From the NCBI GenBank assembly GCA_905480125.1, contig CAJQPE010000006.1, forward strand, positions 20,045 through 84,044: 64,000 nt of DNA, written 5' to 3'. Origin of the DNA: an uncultured Flavobacteriales bacterium. GTDB lineage: Bacteria > Bacteroidota > Bacteroidia > Flavobacteriales_G > NORP312. The first letter of the stretch is position 1. The number at the start of each line of letters is the position of its first letter. The notes beneath the pieces were generated by a model. That model was not told where the DNA came from. It made no database searches and worked only from the letters and a program-made list of their open reading frames with translations. Positions 49,455 through 59,119 of this stretch are shown piece by piece. Both the position numbers and the translations under genes were made by a program.

Positions 49455-50813
49455 ATGAACGCTTCTGAGCGATTCATAAAAACTCTTAAAACTATACTTC
49501 CCGCACCATTTACTATTGCTGTGGGACTAACGGCTATCACTTATTGGATAGCCGTTTTTGTTTCTGATACTAATGAAAGTTTTATTCCTCATGCGATTTC
49601 AGTTCTCGAATATTGGGAAGAAGGAATTTGGAATAAAGGCTTATTAGTTTTTGCTCTGCAAATGATGCTCATGCTTGTATTAGGACATGTATTAGCCCTG
49701 GCTAAGCCGGTTGACGTTCTTATTTCTAAAGCAACCATATTTTGCAACAGCACAGCCAATGCGGCAGCTATTGTTACGTTTCTAACGGTAATAGTTAGTC
49801 TATTTAACTGGGGGCTTGGACTAATTTTTGGAGCAATATTTGCAAGAAAAGTTGCCGAACACGCTGTGAAAAATCACTTCAAATTAAACTACCCAATTGT
49901 TGGTGCTGCTGGTTATTCTGGTCTCATGGTCTGGCATGGAGGTTTATCTGGCTCCGCACCAATAAAAGTTGCTGAATCAGGCCATTTTCTGGAAGATCAA
50001 GTTGGAGTGATATCTCATGGAGAAACGGTGTTTTCTGCGATGAACATTATAATAAGCTGTGTTCTAATTATCGTTCTGCCTTTGGCGATGTACCTGCTAG
50101 GCAAGAGAACGAAAGAAGAAAAAGTGGTGCTATTTGAGAATCATTTTGTTTCCAACAATAAAACCAAGGAATCTATTGAAGGTGCTGAAAGATTGGACCA
50201 TTCAAGGATTTTAGCATACATATTCGGGACAATTATATTAGGGTTATCGCTTTATAAAGCATTTCTCAAACCTGATGAAATTTCACTTAAAATAATAACC
50301 CCCAACTACATCAATTTTGCACTACTAGGGTTGGCAATAATACTGCACGGTAGTTTTTATAAATTCTTAAACGCTATTGATTCTGCCATTAGCGGTGCTT
50401 CTGGTATTTTGATTCAGTTTCCTCTTTACTTCGGTATAATGGGAATAATGAGTAATTCTGGATTGGTAGAGCAATTCTCAGCATTTTTCGTCCAACACTC
50501 TACAGAAGTTACTTTTCCTATTTATACTTTTTTTAGCGCTGGCATCGTAAATATTTTTGTCCCTAGCGGAGGTGGACAATGGGCAGTGCAAGGACCAATA
50601 ATTGTAAATGCTGCAAATGAACTAGGAGTTTCACTGTCTAAAAGCATCATGGCTTTAGCCTACGGAGATCAGCTAACTAATATGCTTCAGCCATTTTGGG
50701 CTTTGCCTCTACTTGGCATTACGGGTTTGAAAGCCAAACAAATTCTTCCGTATACCTTGTTCCTGATGGTGATTGGAATGGTGATTTTTATTGGGGGATT
50801 ACTGATTTTTTAA
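49455..50813 (+). CDS. Short-chain fatty acid transporter (AtoE/TIGR00366-like)
   Basis: 452 aa, multi-TM; NASERFIKTLKTILPAPFTIAVGLTAITYWIAV, FVPSGGGQWAVQGPI, GDQLTNMLQPFWALPLLGI. Confidence 0.9.
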   Translation: MNASERFIKTLKTILPAPFTIAVGLTAITYWIAVFVSDTNESFIPHAISVLEYWEEGIWNKGLLVFALQMMLMLVLGHVLALAKPVDVLISKATIFCNSTANAAAIVTFLTVIVSLFNWGLGLIFGAIFARKVAEHAVKNHFKLNYPIVGAAGYSGLMVWHGGLSGSAPIKVAESGHFLEDQVGVISHGETVFSAMNIIISCVLIIVLPLAMYLLGKRTKEEKVVLFENHFVSNNKTKESIEGAERLDHSRILAYIFGTIILGLSLYKAFLKPDEISLKIITPNYINFALLGLAIILHGSFYKFLNAIDSAISGASGILIQFPLYFGIMGIMSNSGLVEQFSAFFVQHSTEVTFPIYTFFSAGIVNIFVPSGGGQWAVQGPIIVNAANELGVSLSKSIMALAYGDQLTNMLQPFWALPLLGITGLKAKQILPYTLFLMVIGMVIFIGGLLIF

Positions 50814-51625
50814 CGAACGATAAACCAATTATTCAACAACTCCTCTCTGTTGTATAACATTGTTTTACCAGTTTTATAATCAATAATATCCTTACCTGCT
50901 GCAACAGCGATTCCTTGACCAGCTGCAGTATCCCACTCCATCGTTGGTGCAAAACGCGGATACACATTAGCCACCCCTTCAGCAACCAAACAAATTTTAA
51001 GCGAAGAACCCATCGAAACAACTTCGATTTCTCCATGCTCCTTCTTCAATTCTTCAACAAAATCTTCTGTTTCAGGTGACATATGGGAACGACTACCAAC
51101 CACTTTAAACGTTCCATTATTCTCTTTTGGAAGCTCCATAGCCCCCTCTTTAAGTAAATCGAAACTTAGAAAGTTTAACACAGAGCTTTCAACTTTAAAA
51201 TCTTCGATTTTAAAAGCTCCTTCTCCAACTAATCCAAAATACAACCAGTCTTTTACTGGCACATAAATCACTCCACCTATAGCCTTCTGGTTATGAATTA
51301 GGGCAATATTAACAGTAAACTCGCCATTACGTTTTACAAATTCTTTTGTTCCATCTAATGGATCCACTGTCCAAGAATACTCCCAGTCTTTGCGCTTAGC
51401 GTAAGGAATTTGTGACCCCTCCTCGCTTAATATCGGCAACTCTGTTGTCTCTAAAAAAGACACAATAACATCATGCCCTTTTTGGTCTGCTAAAGTTAAT
51501 GGAGACTTATCATCCTTTTGCGAAACAGCAAAGTCCGAATCGTACACATTAAGAATTTCTTCTCCAGCCTTCAGTGATGCCGCAATAGCCACATTCATCA
51601 ATTCAATTAATTCTTGTCTTGTCAT
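50810..51625 (-). CDS. cysQ: 3'(2'),5'-bisphosphate nucleotidase CysQ
   Basis: 271 aa; LTLADQKGHDVIVSFL, ILSEEG, TVDPLDGTKEFVKRNGEFTVNIALI, MEWDTAAGQGIAVAAG. Confidence 0.94.
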   Translation of the reverse strand: MTRQELIELMNVAIAASLKAGEEILNVYDSDFAVSQKDDKSPLTLADQKGHDVIVSFLETTELPILSEEGSQIPYAKRKDWEYSWTVDPLDGTKEFVKRNGEFTVNIALIHNQKAIGGVIYVPVKDWLYFGLVGEGAFKIEDFKVESSVLNFLSFDLLKEGAMELPKENNGTFKVVGSRSHMSPETEDFVEELKKEHGEIEVVSMGSSLKICLVAEGVANVYPRFAPTMEWDTAAGQGIAVAAGKDIIDYKTGKTMLYNREELLNNWFIVR

Positions 51626-52074
51626 TAGCTTGCTTTTCTTTCATGCTCTACTCCGAAGTTTAATCTATACCAAGCTCTTTCGTGACCATAGTATATCGCC
51701 ATCTTGATTAACGCTTCTGCTAGCATAAGACCAGTAGCTTTTTCAGCAGCACCCGCATCGTCCTTAAAAATAAATAGTGTTATCACAAAGGTTGTTAGTG
51801 AAGCAATTACTCGCCAAGTAATGGCCTTCGCAAAATGTCTTTTTTTAGAAATGACGTTCACTACAGCATTAATTCGATACCATAAACGCTCATGCCCATA
51901 ATAAAACAACATCTTTACAACGGATTCTATCATTGCTACTCCTAGGGCTTTCTCACTTGCGTTAGGATCACCCTTAAAAAAAAGTAAAGCCAATAAAAAA
52001 GTAGTGATGGATGCAATAATCCGCCAACTAATAGTTTTGGCAATATGCCTCTTATATGATATGCTTGGTGACAT
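51625..52074 (-). CDS. DUF2061 membrane protein, internally duplicated
   Basis: 149 aa; YKRHIAKTISWRIIASITTFLLALLFFKGD and KRHFAKAITWRVIASLTTFVITLFIFKDD. Confidence 0.92.
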   Translation of the reverse strand: MSPSISYKRHIAKTISWRIIASITTFLLALLFFKGDPNASEKALGVAMIESVVKMLFYYGHERLWYRINAVVNVISKKRHFAKAITWRVIASLTTFVITLFIFKDDAGAAEKATGLMLAEALIKMAIYYGHERAWYRLNFGVEHERKAS

Positions 52075-52100
52075 GAGTAAAAACTATTTAATCAAAATAC

Positions 52101-53048
52101 CTAATACTTTGAAGAAGAGCCCCCAATATTCTCTATTGGGTGCCACGTTGTTTTGGTTTCTTGGTGATCAGAAATGAAATAGGGCGATTGACCTTCTTCT
52201 GAATTCCATTCTACTTTCGAATAATCCAGTATCCGTTTTACGTTATCGGCCGCATTTACCTGAATCGTTTTTAAATGTTCAGCATTCGAACCAGCATAAA
52301 TGAAAGAATTTACATCCATATGTGTTGACATATGCTTATGCAGCTCGTCTTCTTTTCCAGTAATAATATTTACAACTCCCCCTGGAACATCTGAGGAATT
52401 AATTACTTCAGCAAAAGAAATTGCGCAAAGAGCGTGAGTCTCAGAAGCTAGAGCAATAATAGAATTTCCTCCTGCAATTACAGGTGCAATTATAGAAACT
52501 AAGCCTAACAATCCAGTCGATTCTGAAGTAATAGCAGCCACAACTCCCGTTGCCTCTGGCACAGAAAAATTAAAATGTGCAGATGCAACAGGATTAATAG
52601 AACTAAAAATCTGTGTGTACTTATCGCACCATCCGGCATAATAAATCAACCTATCTATGGAAAGATCTACTTCCTGCTCTGCTGATAATTTGGAGGAACC
52701 CATTTGCATTAATTCATCAACAAACTGCGCTCTTCTGCCCTCCAACATTTCGCCAATTCGATACAAAATCTGACTACGATTAAATGCAGCTCTTTCTGCC
52801 CAAGGACCAGAAGCTCCACGAGCTGCAACAACAGCATTCCTATAATCCTTTCTAGAAGATAAACACATATTTGCCAGCAGATTACCAGATGAATCCTTTA
52901 GCTCATAATATCGTCCCGATTCCGTTCTAGGAAACTTTCCACCAATATAAATCTTGTACGTTTTCAAAACCAATAATCTATTTGTTTTTGCAACTCCATT
53001 AATATTCTCCAAAACTTTTACGTTTTTCTTTGTAACTGTTTTTGCCAT
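52101..53048 (-). CDS. ALDH-fold protein lacking the catalytic cysteine region (ALDH16 C-terminal-like)
   Basis: 315 aa; ALDH N-terminal similarity (YIGGKFPRTESGRYYEL, GWCDKYTQIF, PEATGVVAAITSES, GGNSIIALASE) but no EL(G)GK/GQxC segment; starts 1 bp after the stop of the full-length ALDH. Confidence 0.8.
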   Translation of the reverse strand: MAKTVTKKNVKVLENINGVAKTNRLLVLKTYKIYIGGKFPRTESGRYYELKDSSGNLLANMCLSSRKDYRNAVVAARGASGPWAERAAFNRSQILYRIGEMLEGRRAQFVDELMQMGSSKLSAEQEVDLSIDRLIYYAGWCDKYTQIFSSINPVASAHFNFSVPEATGVVAAITSESTGLLGLVSIIAPVIAGGNSIIALASETHALCAISFAEVINSSDVPGGVVNIITGKEDELHKHMSTHMDVNSFIYAGSNAEHLKTIQVNAADNVKRILDYSKVEWNSEEGQSPYFISDHQETKTTWHPIENIGGSSSKY

Positions 53049-53049
53049 C

Positions 53050-54522
53050 TTAGTTCAAGTTTAAATATGCAGATAATCCATGCAAACCTCCTTCTCTGCC
53101 AAATCCACTTTCTTTATAGCCACCGAATGGAGATGTTGGGTCAAATTTATTATATGTATTTGCCCAAACAACTCCTGCTCTCATTTTAGTAGTCATATTA
53201 AATATTTTAGCGCCTTTATCTGTCCAAATTCCTGCCGACAAGCCATATGGTGTGTTGTTCGCTTTAGCAATAACTTCATCGACAGTTCTAAATGTTTGAA
53301 CTGCTAAAACAGGCCCAAAAATTTCTTCTTGAGTTATTCTACTCGATTGTGAAACATTTGTAAACAACGTCGGTGGACACCAATTTCCTTTTTGAGGCAG
53401 CTTACAAGCCGGCTGATAAAATTCAGCACCTTCTTGTTGTCCTATTTTGATGTACTTATTGATTATATCCAATTGTTCTTTCGAATTTATCGCACCAATA
53501 TCTGTGTTCTTATCCATCGGGTCACCAACGATAAGTGTATTCATTCTATCCTTTAATTTTCTAATTACCTCTTCATAAACCGATTCTTGAACAAAAAGTC
53601 GTGAGCCTGCACAACATACATGCCCCTGGTTGAAATAGATTCCGTTTACTATACCTTCAACCGCTTGATTAATTGAAGCATCTTCGAAAATAATATTCGC
53701 GGCTTTTCCTCCTAATTCTAGTGTGCATTTCTTATTGGTACCCGCAATAGCTCTTTGAATAATTTTTCCAACACCCGTTGATCCAGTAAATGCTACTTTA
53801 TTTACATCGGGGTGATTTACAATTGCTGCACCTGTATCTCCAAAACCAGTGACAATATTCACAACACCATCTGGCAATCCAGAGTCTTTAATCAACTCCG
53901 CCAATTTCAAAGCTGTTAGAGAAGTTGTTTCAGCAGGTTTCAAAACTACAGTGTTTCCTGCTGCTAATGCTGGTGCGATTTTCCATGCAGCCATCAATAA
54001 AGGAAAATTCCAAGGTATTATTTGACCTGCAACACCTAACGATGTTGGTCTTTTATTCGGAAATGCATATTCCAATTTATCCGCCCAACCAGCATAATAA
54101 AAAAAATGATTTGCAGCTAATGGAACATCAACATCACGAGATTCTCTAATCGTTTTACCGCCATCGAGTGATTCAATTACGGAAAACTCACGTGCACGCT
54201 CCTGAATTAATCTTGCTATTCTGAAAATATATTTTCCTCTTTCCTTTCCAGATAATTTCGACCACACTTCACTATATGCTTTTCTTGCCGCCCTAACTGC
54301 TTTATCAACATCTTTTGCGTTACCCAACGCTATACTTGATAGCTTTTCACTATTAGCAGGATTAATCGTATCGAAATACTTCCCGTTACTTGGTTTAACA
54401 AATTTCCCTCCAATAAATTGATTGTATTGTGGTTTAATCTTAATATGTCCTTTACTTTCTGGTGCTGGTGCATATGCCCAGCCAGAATTCAAATCTACCT
54501 CTATTTGTTTCTTTTTTGCCAT
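53050..54522 (-). CDS. Aldehyde dehydrogenase family protein
   Basis: 490 aa; GQIIPWNFPLLMAAWKIAPALAAGNTVVLKPAE, FTGSTGVGKIIQ, LELGGKAANIIFEDA, NQGHVCCAGSRLFVQES. Confidence 0.95.
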   Translation of the reverse strand: MAKKKQIEVDLNSGWAYAPAPESKGHIKIKPQYNQFIGGKFVKPSNGKYFDTINPANSEKLSSIALGNAKDVDKAVRAARKAYSEVWSKLSGKERGKYIFRIARLIQERAREFSVIESLDGGKTIRESRDVDVPLAANHFFYYAGWADKLEYAFPNKRPTSLGVAGQIIPWNFPLLMAAWKIAPALAAGNTVVLKPAETTSLTALKLAELIKDSGLPDGVVNIVTGFGDTGAAIVNHPDVNKVAFTGSTGVGKIIQRAIAGTNKKCTLELGGKAANIIFEDASINQAVEGIVNGIYFNQGHVCCAGSRLFVQESVYEEVIRKLKDRMNTLIVGDPMDKNTDIGAINSKEQLDIINKYIKIGQQEGAEFYQPACKLPQKGNWCPPTLFTNVSQSSRITQEEIFGPVLAVQTFRTVDEVIAKANNTPYGLSAGIWTDKGAKIFNMTTKMRAGVVWANTYNKFDPTSPFGGYKESGFGREGGLHGLSAYLNLN

Positions 54523-54525
54523 CCC

Positions 54526-55446
54526 TTAATCTATTGAAAAATAATCTGCCGATTGGTAGGCACCAGTTTCCTGTTTCACCAACTGCATTAGTACGTCATT
54601 TGCTAAACTACTTGCTCCGAATCTAAACCACTCATTTGTAAGCCATGCATCACCCAATGTTTCTCTCACCATTACTAGATAATGTAACGCCAATTTGGCT
54701 TTTGAAATTCCACCAGCAGGCTTCATTCCAATCATTATTCCCGTTTTGTAATAATAATCCTTTATGGCTTCTAACATTACCAATGTTACGGGCATTGTAG
54801 CTGCAACTGAAATTTTACCAGTAGATGTTTTTATAAAGTCTGCCCCAGCATACATCGCTATATCACTTGCCCTTCTTACTTTATCAAGTGTCCCTAATTC
54901 TCCAGTTTCAAGTATAACTTTCAATCTAGCCTTACCACAAGCCTCTTTTATCGCTGCTATTTCATCAAAAACAAAATTGTAATCGCCCGTATGAAACCTT
55001 CCACGAGAAATAACCATATCAATTTCATCTGCACCTTGATCTACTGCAAATTTGGTGTCACCAATTTTCACTTCCATTGGCGCTTGGCCAGAAGGGAAAG
55101 CTGTAGATACCGAAGCAACCTTAACGCCTGAACCAATAAGTTCAGCTTTCGCTAAGCTCACCATAGATGGATACACGCATACAGCAGCTGTAGAGGGTAA
55201 ATCAGGTATTGAATCATGCAGATGTTGTGCTTTATAGCACATTTGCTTAACCTTGCCAGGGGTATCCTTACCTTCTAAGGTTGTAAGGTCAATCATGTTT
55301 AACACCTTTTTCAGTCCAACAACTTTCGTTTCACTCTTAATGCTTCTTGTTTGAAACCTAGCTGTTCTTTCTTCAATACCAACTTGATCAACAGCTGGTG
55401 AAAACTTAAAGTCTGGTAATAAATCCTTGCTTTTTATTCTAATCAT
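54526..55446 (-). CDS. deoC: Deoxyribose-phosphate aldolase
   Basis: 306 aa; IDLTTLEGKDTPGKV, VCVYPSMV, VASVSTAFPSGQAPMEVK, KVILETGEL, GADFIKTSTGK, MKPAGGIS. Confidence 0.94.
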   Translation of the reverse strand: MIRIKSKDLLPDFKFSPAVDQVGIEERTARFQTRSIKSETKVVGLKKVLNMIDLTTLEGKDTPGKVKQMCYKAQHLHDSIPDLPSTAAVCVYPSMVSLAKAELIGSGVKVASVSTAFPSGQAPMEVKIGDTKFAVDQGADEIDMVISRGRFHTGDYNFVFDEIAAIKEACGKARLKVILETGELGTLDKVRRASDIAMYAGADFIKTSTGKISVAATMPVTLVMLEAIKDYYYKTGIMIGMKPAGGISKAKLALHYLVMVRETLGDAWLTNEWFRFGASSLANDVLMQLVKQETGAYQSADYFSID

Positions 55447-55556
55447 TTATTTAACAAATTAGCCCTATCAAAAATATAACTATTCTTTTTAACAGTATGG
55501 ATTCTATTGAAGAATAGTTAATCATTTAGCTTTCAAATTAATACTTTTGCTGAATT

Positions 55557-56162
55557 ATGAAAGATGAAGGAAATAACATATTTTCTGTTTTCGATGAATT
55601 ACTTCAACGAAGTAATAAAGAAAAGGCTCTTAACCAATTCTCAAAAGTGATATGGATGACCGGACTTTCTGGTTCAGGCAAGACGTCAATTGCTTTAGGA
55701 TTAGAGCATAAACTTCATACAAATGGTTATCTAACTCAAATTCTAGATGGTGATAATATTCGTACTGGAATAAATAAAAATTTGGGATTTTCAGATGAAG
55801 ACAGAACGGAAAATATCAGAAGAATTGCAGAAGTTTCAAAACTTTTCTTGAACTGCGGAGTTATTGCGATTAACTGTTTCGTTAGTCCCACGATTGAGAT
55901 TCGAAAACTAGCTCAACAAATAATCGGTAGAAACGATTTTATTGAAGTATTTATCAATACGCCCTTGGAGGTTTGCGAGCGAAGGGATCCAAAAGGATTA
56001 TACAAAAAGGCTAGGAATGGAGAAATCAAAGATTTTACAGGCGTTTCTGCGCCATTTGAAAAACCAACTTCACCAAACATAGAGATAACAACGGAAGGAA
56101 AATCGATCGAAGATTGTGTGAACGCACTATATTCGGAAATTCTAATTTTGATCAAAAAATAA
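55557..56162 (+). CDS. cysC: Adenylyl-sulfate kinase
   Basis: 201 aa; VIWMTGLSGSGKTSIALGLE, LDGDNIRTGINKNLGFSDEDRTENIRRIAEVSKLF, VFINTPLEVCERRDPKGLYKKAR. Confidence 0.95.
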   Translation: MKDEGNNIFSVFDELLQRSNKEKALNQFSKVIWMTGLSGSGKTSIALGLEHKLHTNGYLTQILDGDNIRTGINKNLGFSDEDRTENIRRIAEVSKLFLNCGVIAINCFVSPTIEIRKLAQQIIGRNDFIEVFINTPLEVCERRDPKGLYKKARNGEIKDFTGVSAPFEKPTSPNIEITTEGKSIEDCVNALYSEILILIKK

Positions 56163-56166
56163 GGGC

Positions 56167-57072
56167 ATGCAATCGTACAATTTATCACATCTAAAAGAGC
56201 TCGAGGCTGAAAGCATCTATGTAATCAGAGAAGTTGCTGCACAATTTGAAAAACCGGCATTATTGTTTTCAGGTGGAAAAGATAGTATTGTCTGTTTTCA
56301 TTTAGCTAGAAAGGCATTTTTTCCGGCTAAAGTCCCTTTTCCTCTAGTGCACGTTGATACTGGTCATAACTTCCAAGAAACTATTGAGTTCAGAGATAAA
56401 TTGGTTGAAAAATATAGTGCAAACTTAATTGTTGGTTCAGTACAACAAAGTATCGACGAAGGCAAATCCATTGAAGAAAAAGGCTTCAACGCAAGTAGAA
56501 ATGGATTGCAAACAGCTACTTTATTGGAAACTATAGAAAATAATAAGTTCGATGCCTGCATGGGCGGTGCTAGAAGAGACGAAGAGAAAGCTCGCGCGAA
56601 AGAACGATTTTTCAGCCATAGAGATGATTTTGGTCAATGGGACCCGAAAAATCAGCGTCCAGAAATTTGGAATATCTTTAACGGGAAGAAGAACTTTGGC
56701 GAAACATTCAGAATATTTCCAATTAGCAACTGGACAGAAATGGATATTTGGCAGTATATTCTCCAAGAAAAAATTGAATTACCTTCCATCTATTTTGCGC
56801 ATCAACGAGAGGTCTTTACTAGAGACGAAGTGATTTATGGAAAAACCAATTTCATTAACATGAAACCAGATGAAACTACGGAAATGAAACAAGTTCGATT
56901 TAGAACAATTGGTGATGCATCGTGCACTGGAGCAGTAGAATCTTCTGCTGATTCATTGGAGAAAATTATTGAAGAGGTTGCTGCTACACGCACAACTGAA
57001 CGAGGCACGCGTGCTGACGACAAGAGGTCTGAGGCTGCAATGGAAGATCGAAAAAAACAAGGATACTTTTAA
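56167..57072 (+). CDS. cysD: Sulfate adenylyltransferase subunit 2
   Basis: 301 aa; LLFSGGKDSIVCFHLARKAF, HVDTGHNFQETIEFRD, GGARRDEEKARAKERFFSHRD. Confidence 0.96.
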   Translation: MQSYNLSHLKELEAESIYVIREVAAQFEKPALLFSGGKDSIVCFHLARKAFFPAKVPFPLVHVDTGHNFQETIEFRDKLVEKYSANLIVGSVQQSIDEGKSIEEKGFNASRNGLQTATLLETIENNKFDACMGGARRDEEKARAKERFFSHRDDFGQWDPKNQRPEIWNIFNGKKNFGETFRIFPISNWTEMDIWQYILQEKIELPSIYFAHQREVFTRDEVIYGKTNFINMKPDETTEMKQVRFRTIGDASCTGAVESSADSLEKIIEEVAATRTTERGTRADDKRSEAAMEDRKKQGYF

Positions 57073-57082
57073 TTATAGAACT

Positions 57083-58348
57083 ATGTCAGAAGAAGGATAT
57101 TTAGATATGGAACTGCTTCGCTTCTCAACTGCCGGGAGCGTTGATGATGGAAAAAGTACACTTATTGGAAGGTTGCTATATGATAGTAAATCCATTTTCC
57201 AAGATCAAATGGAGGCTATCGAAGAAGCCAGCAAAAGAAAAGGGGAAGAAAATGTAAATCTTGCATTGTTAACTGACGGTTTGCGATCTGAGAGAGAGCA
57301 AGGAATTACAATTGACGTTGCTTATCGATATTTCGCAACACCTAAACGTAAATTCATTATTGCTGATACTCCTGGTCACATTCAGTATACTCGAAATATG
57401 GTTACAGGTTCAAGCACTGCCAACCTTGCGATAATATTGGTTGATGCTAGGCATGGGGTTGTAGAACAAACGAAGCGACATTCATTTATTGCTTCCCTTC
57501 TCCAAATTCCACATATTGTTTATTGCATAAACAAAATGGACTTAGTCGACTATAAAGAGGAAGCTTACGATAAAGTTAGAGCAGAGCTCGAAGCATTTAG
57601 TTCTAAACTTGACACTAAAGATGTTCGTTTTATTCCGTTAAGCGCTTTATTAGGAGACAATGTTGTTGATAGAAGTTCGCAAATGGACTGGTATGGTGGG
57701 CCGACTCTTATGTATTTATTAGAAACTATTCATATAGGAAGTGATCACAATCATGTTGATAGAAGGTTTCCTATTCAACATGTGATTCGACCTCAGACTA
57801 AAGAATATCATGATTATAGAGGTTATGCTGGTAGAATTGCTGGTGGTGTGTTTAAGCCTGGTGATGATGTAATGGTGCTGCCTAGTGGATTTTCATCTAA
57901 GATAAAAAGCATTGACACATTAGATGGGCAATTGGAAGAAGCTTTTGCACCCATGAGTGTTACAATGACCCTTGAAGATGACATCGATATTAGTAGAGGT
58001 GATATGCTTGTTAGGGAGACTAATGCACCGGAAGCGACTCAAGATATCGACATAATGCTTTGTTGGATGAACAAAAATCCTCTTTTACCTAATGGAAAAT
58101 ATGCAGTAAAGCATACATCTAAAGATGTTAGGTGTATCGTAAAAGAAATTCAATACAAAGTTGACGTGAATACGCTTCACCGAGTTGACGATAATAAGGA
58201 AATTAACATGAACGATATTGCTAGAGTTAAGTTGAGAACAACTGCTCCCCTGTTTATAGATAAATACAATCGGAATAGGATGACCGGAAGTTTAATTCTG
58301 ATAGACGAAGCAACTAATGAAACTGTTGCCGCGGGGATGATTATTTAA
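57083..58348 (+). CDS. cysN: Sulfate adenylyltransferase subunit 1 (GTPase)
   Basis: STAGSVDDGKSTLIGRLLYDSK, EQGITIDVAYRYFATPKRKFIIADTPGHIQYTRNMVTG; start reassigned to the ATG at 57083 (MSEEGYLDMELLRF). Confidence 0.95.
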   Translation: MSEEGYLDMELLRFSTAGSVDDGKSTLIGRLLYDSKSIFQDQMEAIEEASKRKGEENVNLALLTDGLRSEREQGITIDVAYRYFATPKRKFIIADTPGHIQYTRNMVTGSSTANLAIILVDARHGVVEQTKRHSFIASLLQIPHIVYCINKMDLVDYKEEAYDKVRAELEAFSSKLDTKDVRFIPLSALLGDNVVDRSSQMDWYGGPTLMYLLETIHIGSDHNHVDRRFPIQHVIRPQTKEYHDYRGYAGRIAGGVFKPGDDVMVLPSGFSSKIKSIDTLDGQLEEAFAPMSVTMTLEDDIDISRGDMLVRETNAPEATQDIDIMLCWMNKNPLLPNGKYAVKHTSKDVRCIVKEIQYKVDVNTLHRVDDNKEINMNDIARVKLRTTAPLFIDKYNRNRMTGSLILIDEATNETVAAGMII

Positions 58349-58424
58349 CGACATTTAGGGTGAAAAATCGTAAAAAATCCTGATTTTATCTGGAAGATTT
58401 TATATTTATAAGTTACTGTATTTT

Positions 58425-59090
58425 TTATTTCAGTGTAAATCGAATTGGCAAGTTGTAAGATACTGGAACAGTTTTCCCTCTTTGTTTCCCAGGTTTCCAT
58501 TTTGGCATATTTTTAACAACTCTCATCGCCTCTTCATCACATCCTCCGCCAATTCCTCTTAGAACTTTAACGTCCTTAATAGTTCCGTCAATCCAAACAA
58601 CAAAATTCACATATACCATACCCTTAATTCCTGCATCTTTTGCCATCGCAGGGTATTTGATGTTTTTTCCTAAAAATCTAAAAAGCTCTTCTTCACCTCC
58701 AGGAAAACCAGGCATATCCTCTACAACGGTAAAAATCTCCTGCTCAGCCTCAACCTCTTCAACAATTTCAACGATTTCTACTTCTGTATCTTCGTCGATT
58801 TCAGTTTCTTCGATTTCTATATCCTCTACCTCTTCGTCATCTTCAACTATCTCAATTTCGACTGCTGCTGGCGGTGGTGGTGGTGGTGGTACAATTTCTT
58901 GTTGTGTAATTGGAATCATTTCTTCCTCTTCTTGATCGTAATCAAAATCACCAAACATCGCTTGAACCATATCATAATCTTTCCATTGAACGATGATGCA
59001 GAAACTAGATAAAGCAACTACTAAACCAACCATAAAAAGTAGTGTCTTTTTTTGCTCGATATTAGCTTCTGGGTTTTTCTTTAATTCCAT
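58425..59090 (-). CDS. tonB: Energy transducer TonB
   Basis: 221 aa; N-terminal TM, PPPPPPP and acidic linker, C-terminal YPAMAKDAGIKGMVYVNFVVWIDGTIKDVKVLRGIGGGCDEEAMRVVKNMPKWKPGKQRGKTVPVSYNLPIRFTLK. Confidence 0.94.
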   Translation of the reverse strand: MELKKNPEANIEQKKTLLFMVGLVVALSSFCIIVQWKDYDMVQAMFGDFDYDQEEEEMIPITQQEIVPPPPPPPAAVEIEIVEDDEEVEDIEIEETEIDEDTEVEIVEIVEEVEAEQEIFTVVEDMPGFPGGEEELFRFLGKNIKYPAMAKDAGIKGMVYVNFVVWIDGTIKDVKVLRGIGGGCDEEAMRVVKNMPKWKPGKQRGKTVPVSYNLPIRFTLK

Positions 59091-59119
59091 AAGTTTTAAT
59101 TTGCCTGCTAATTTACAAC

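Noticed and set aside
58657-58935. Ser/Ile-rich 92-aa plus-strand ORF
   Set aside because: Low-complexity antisense of the TonB Pro/Glu linker.
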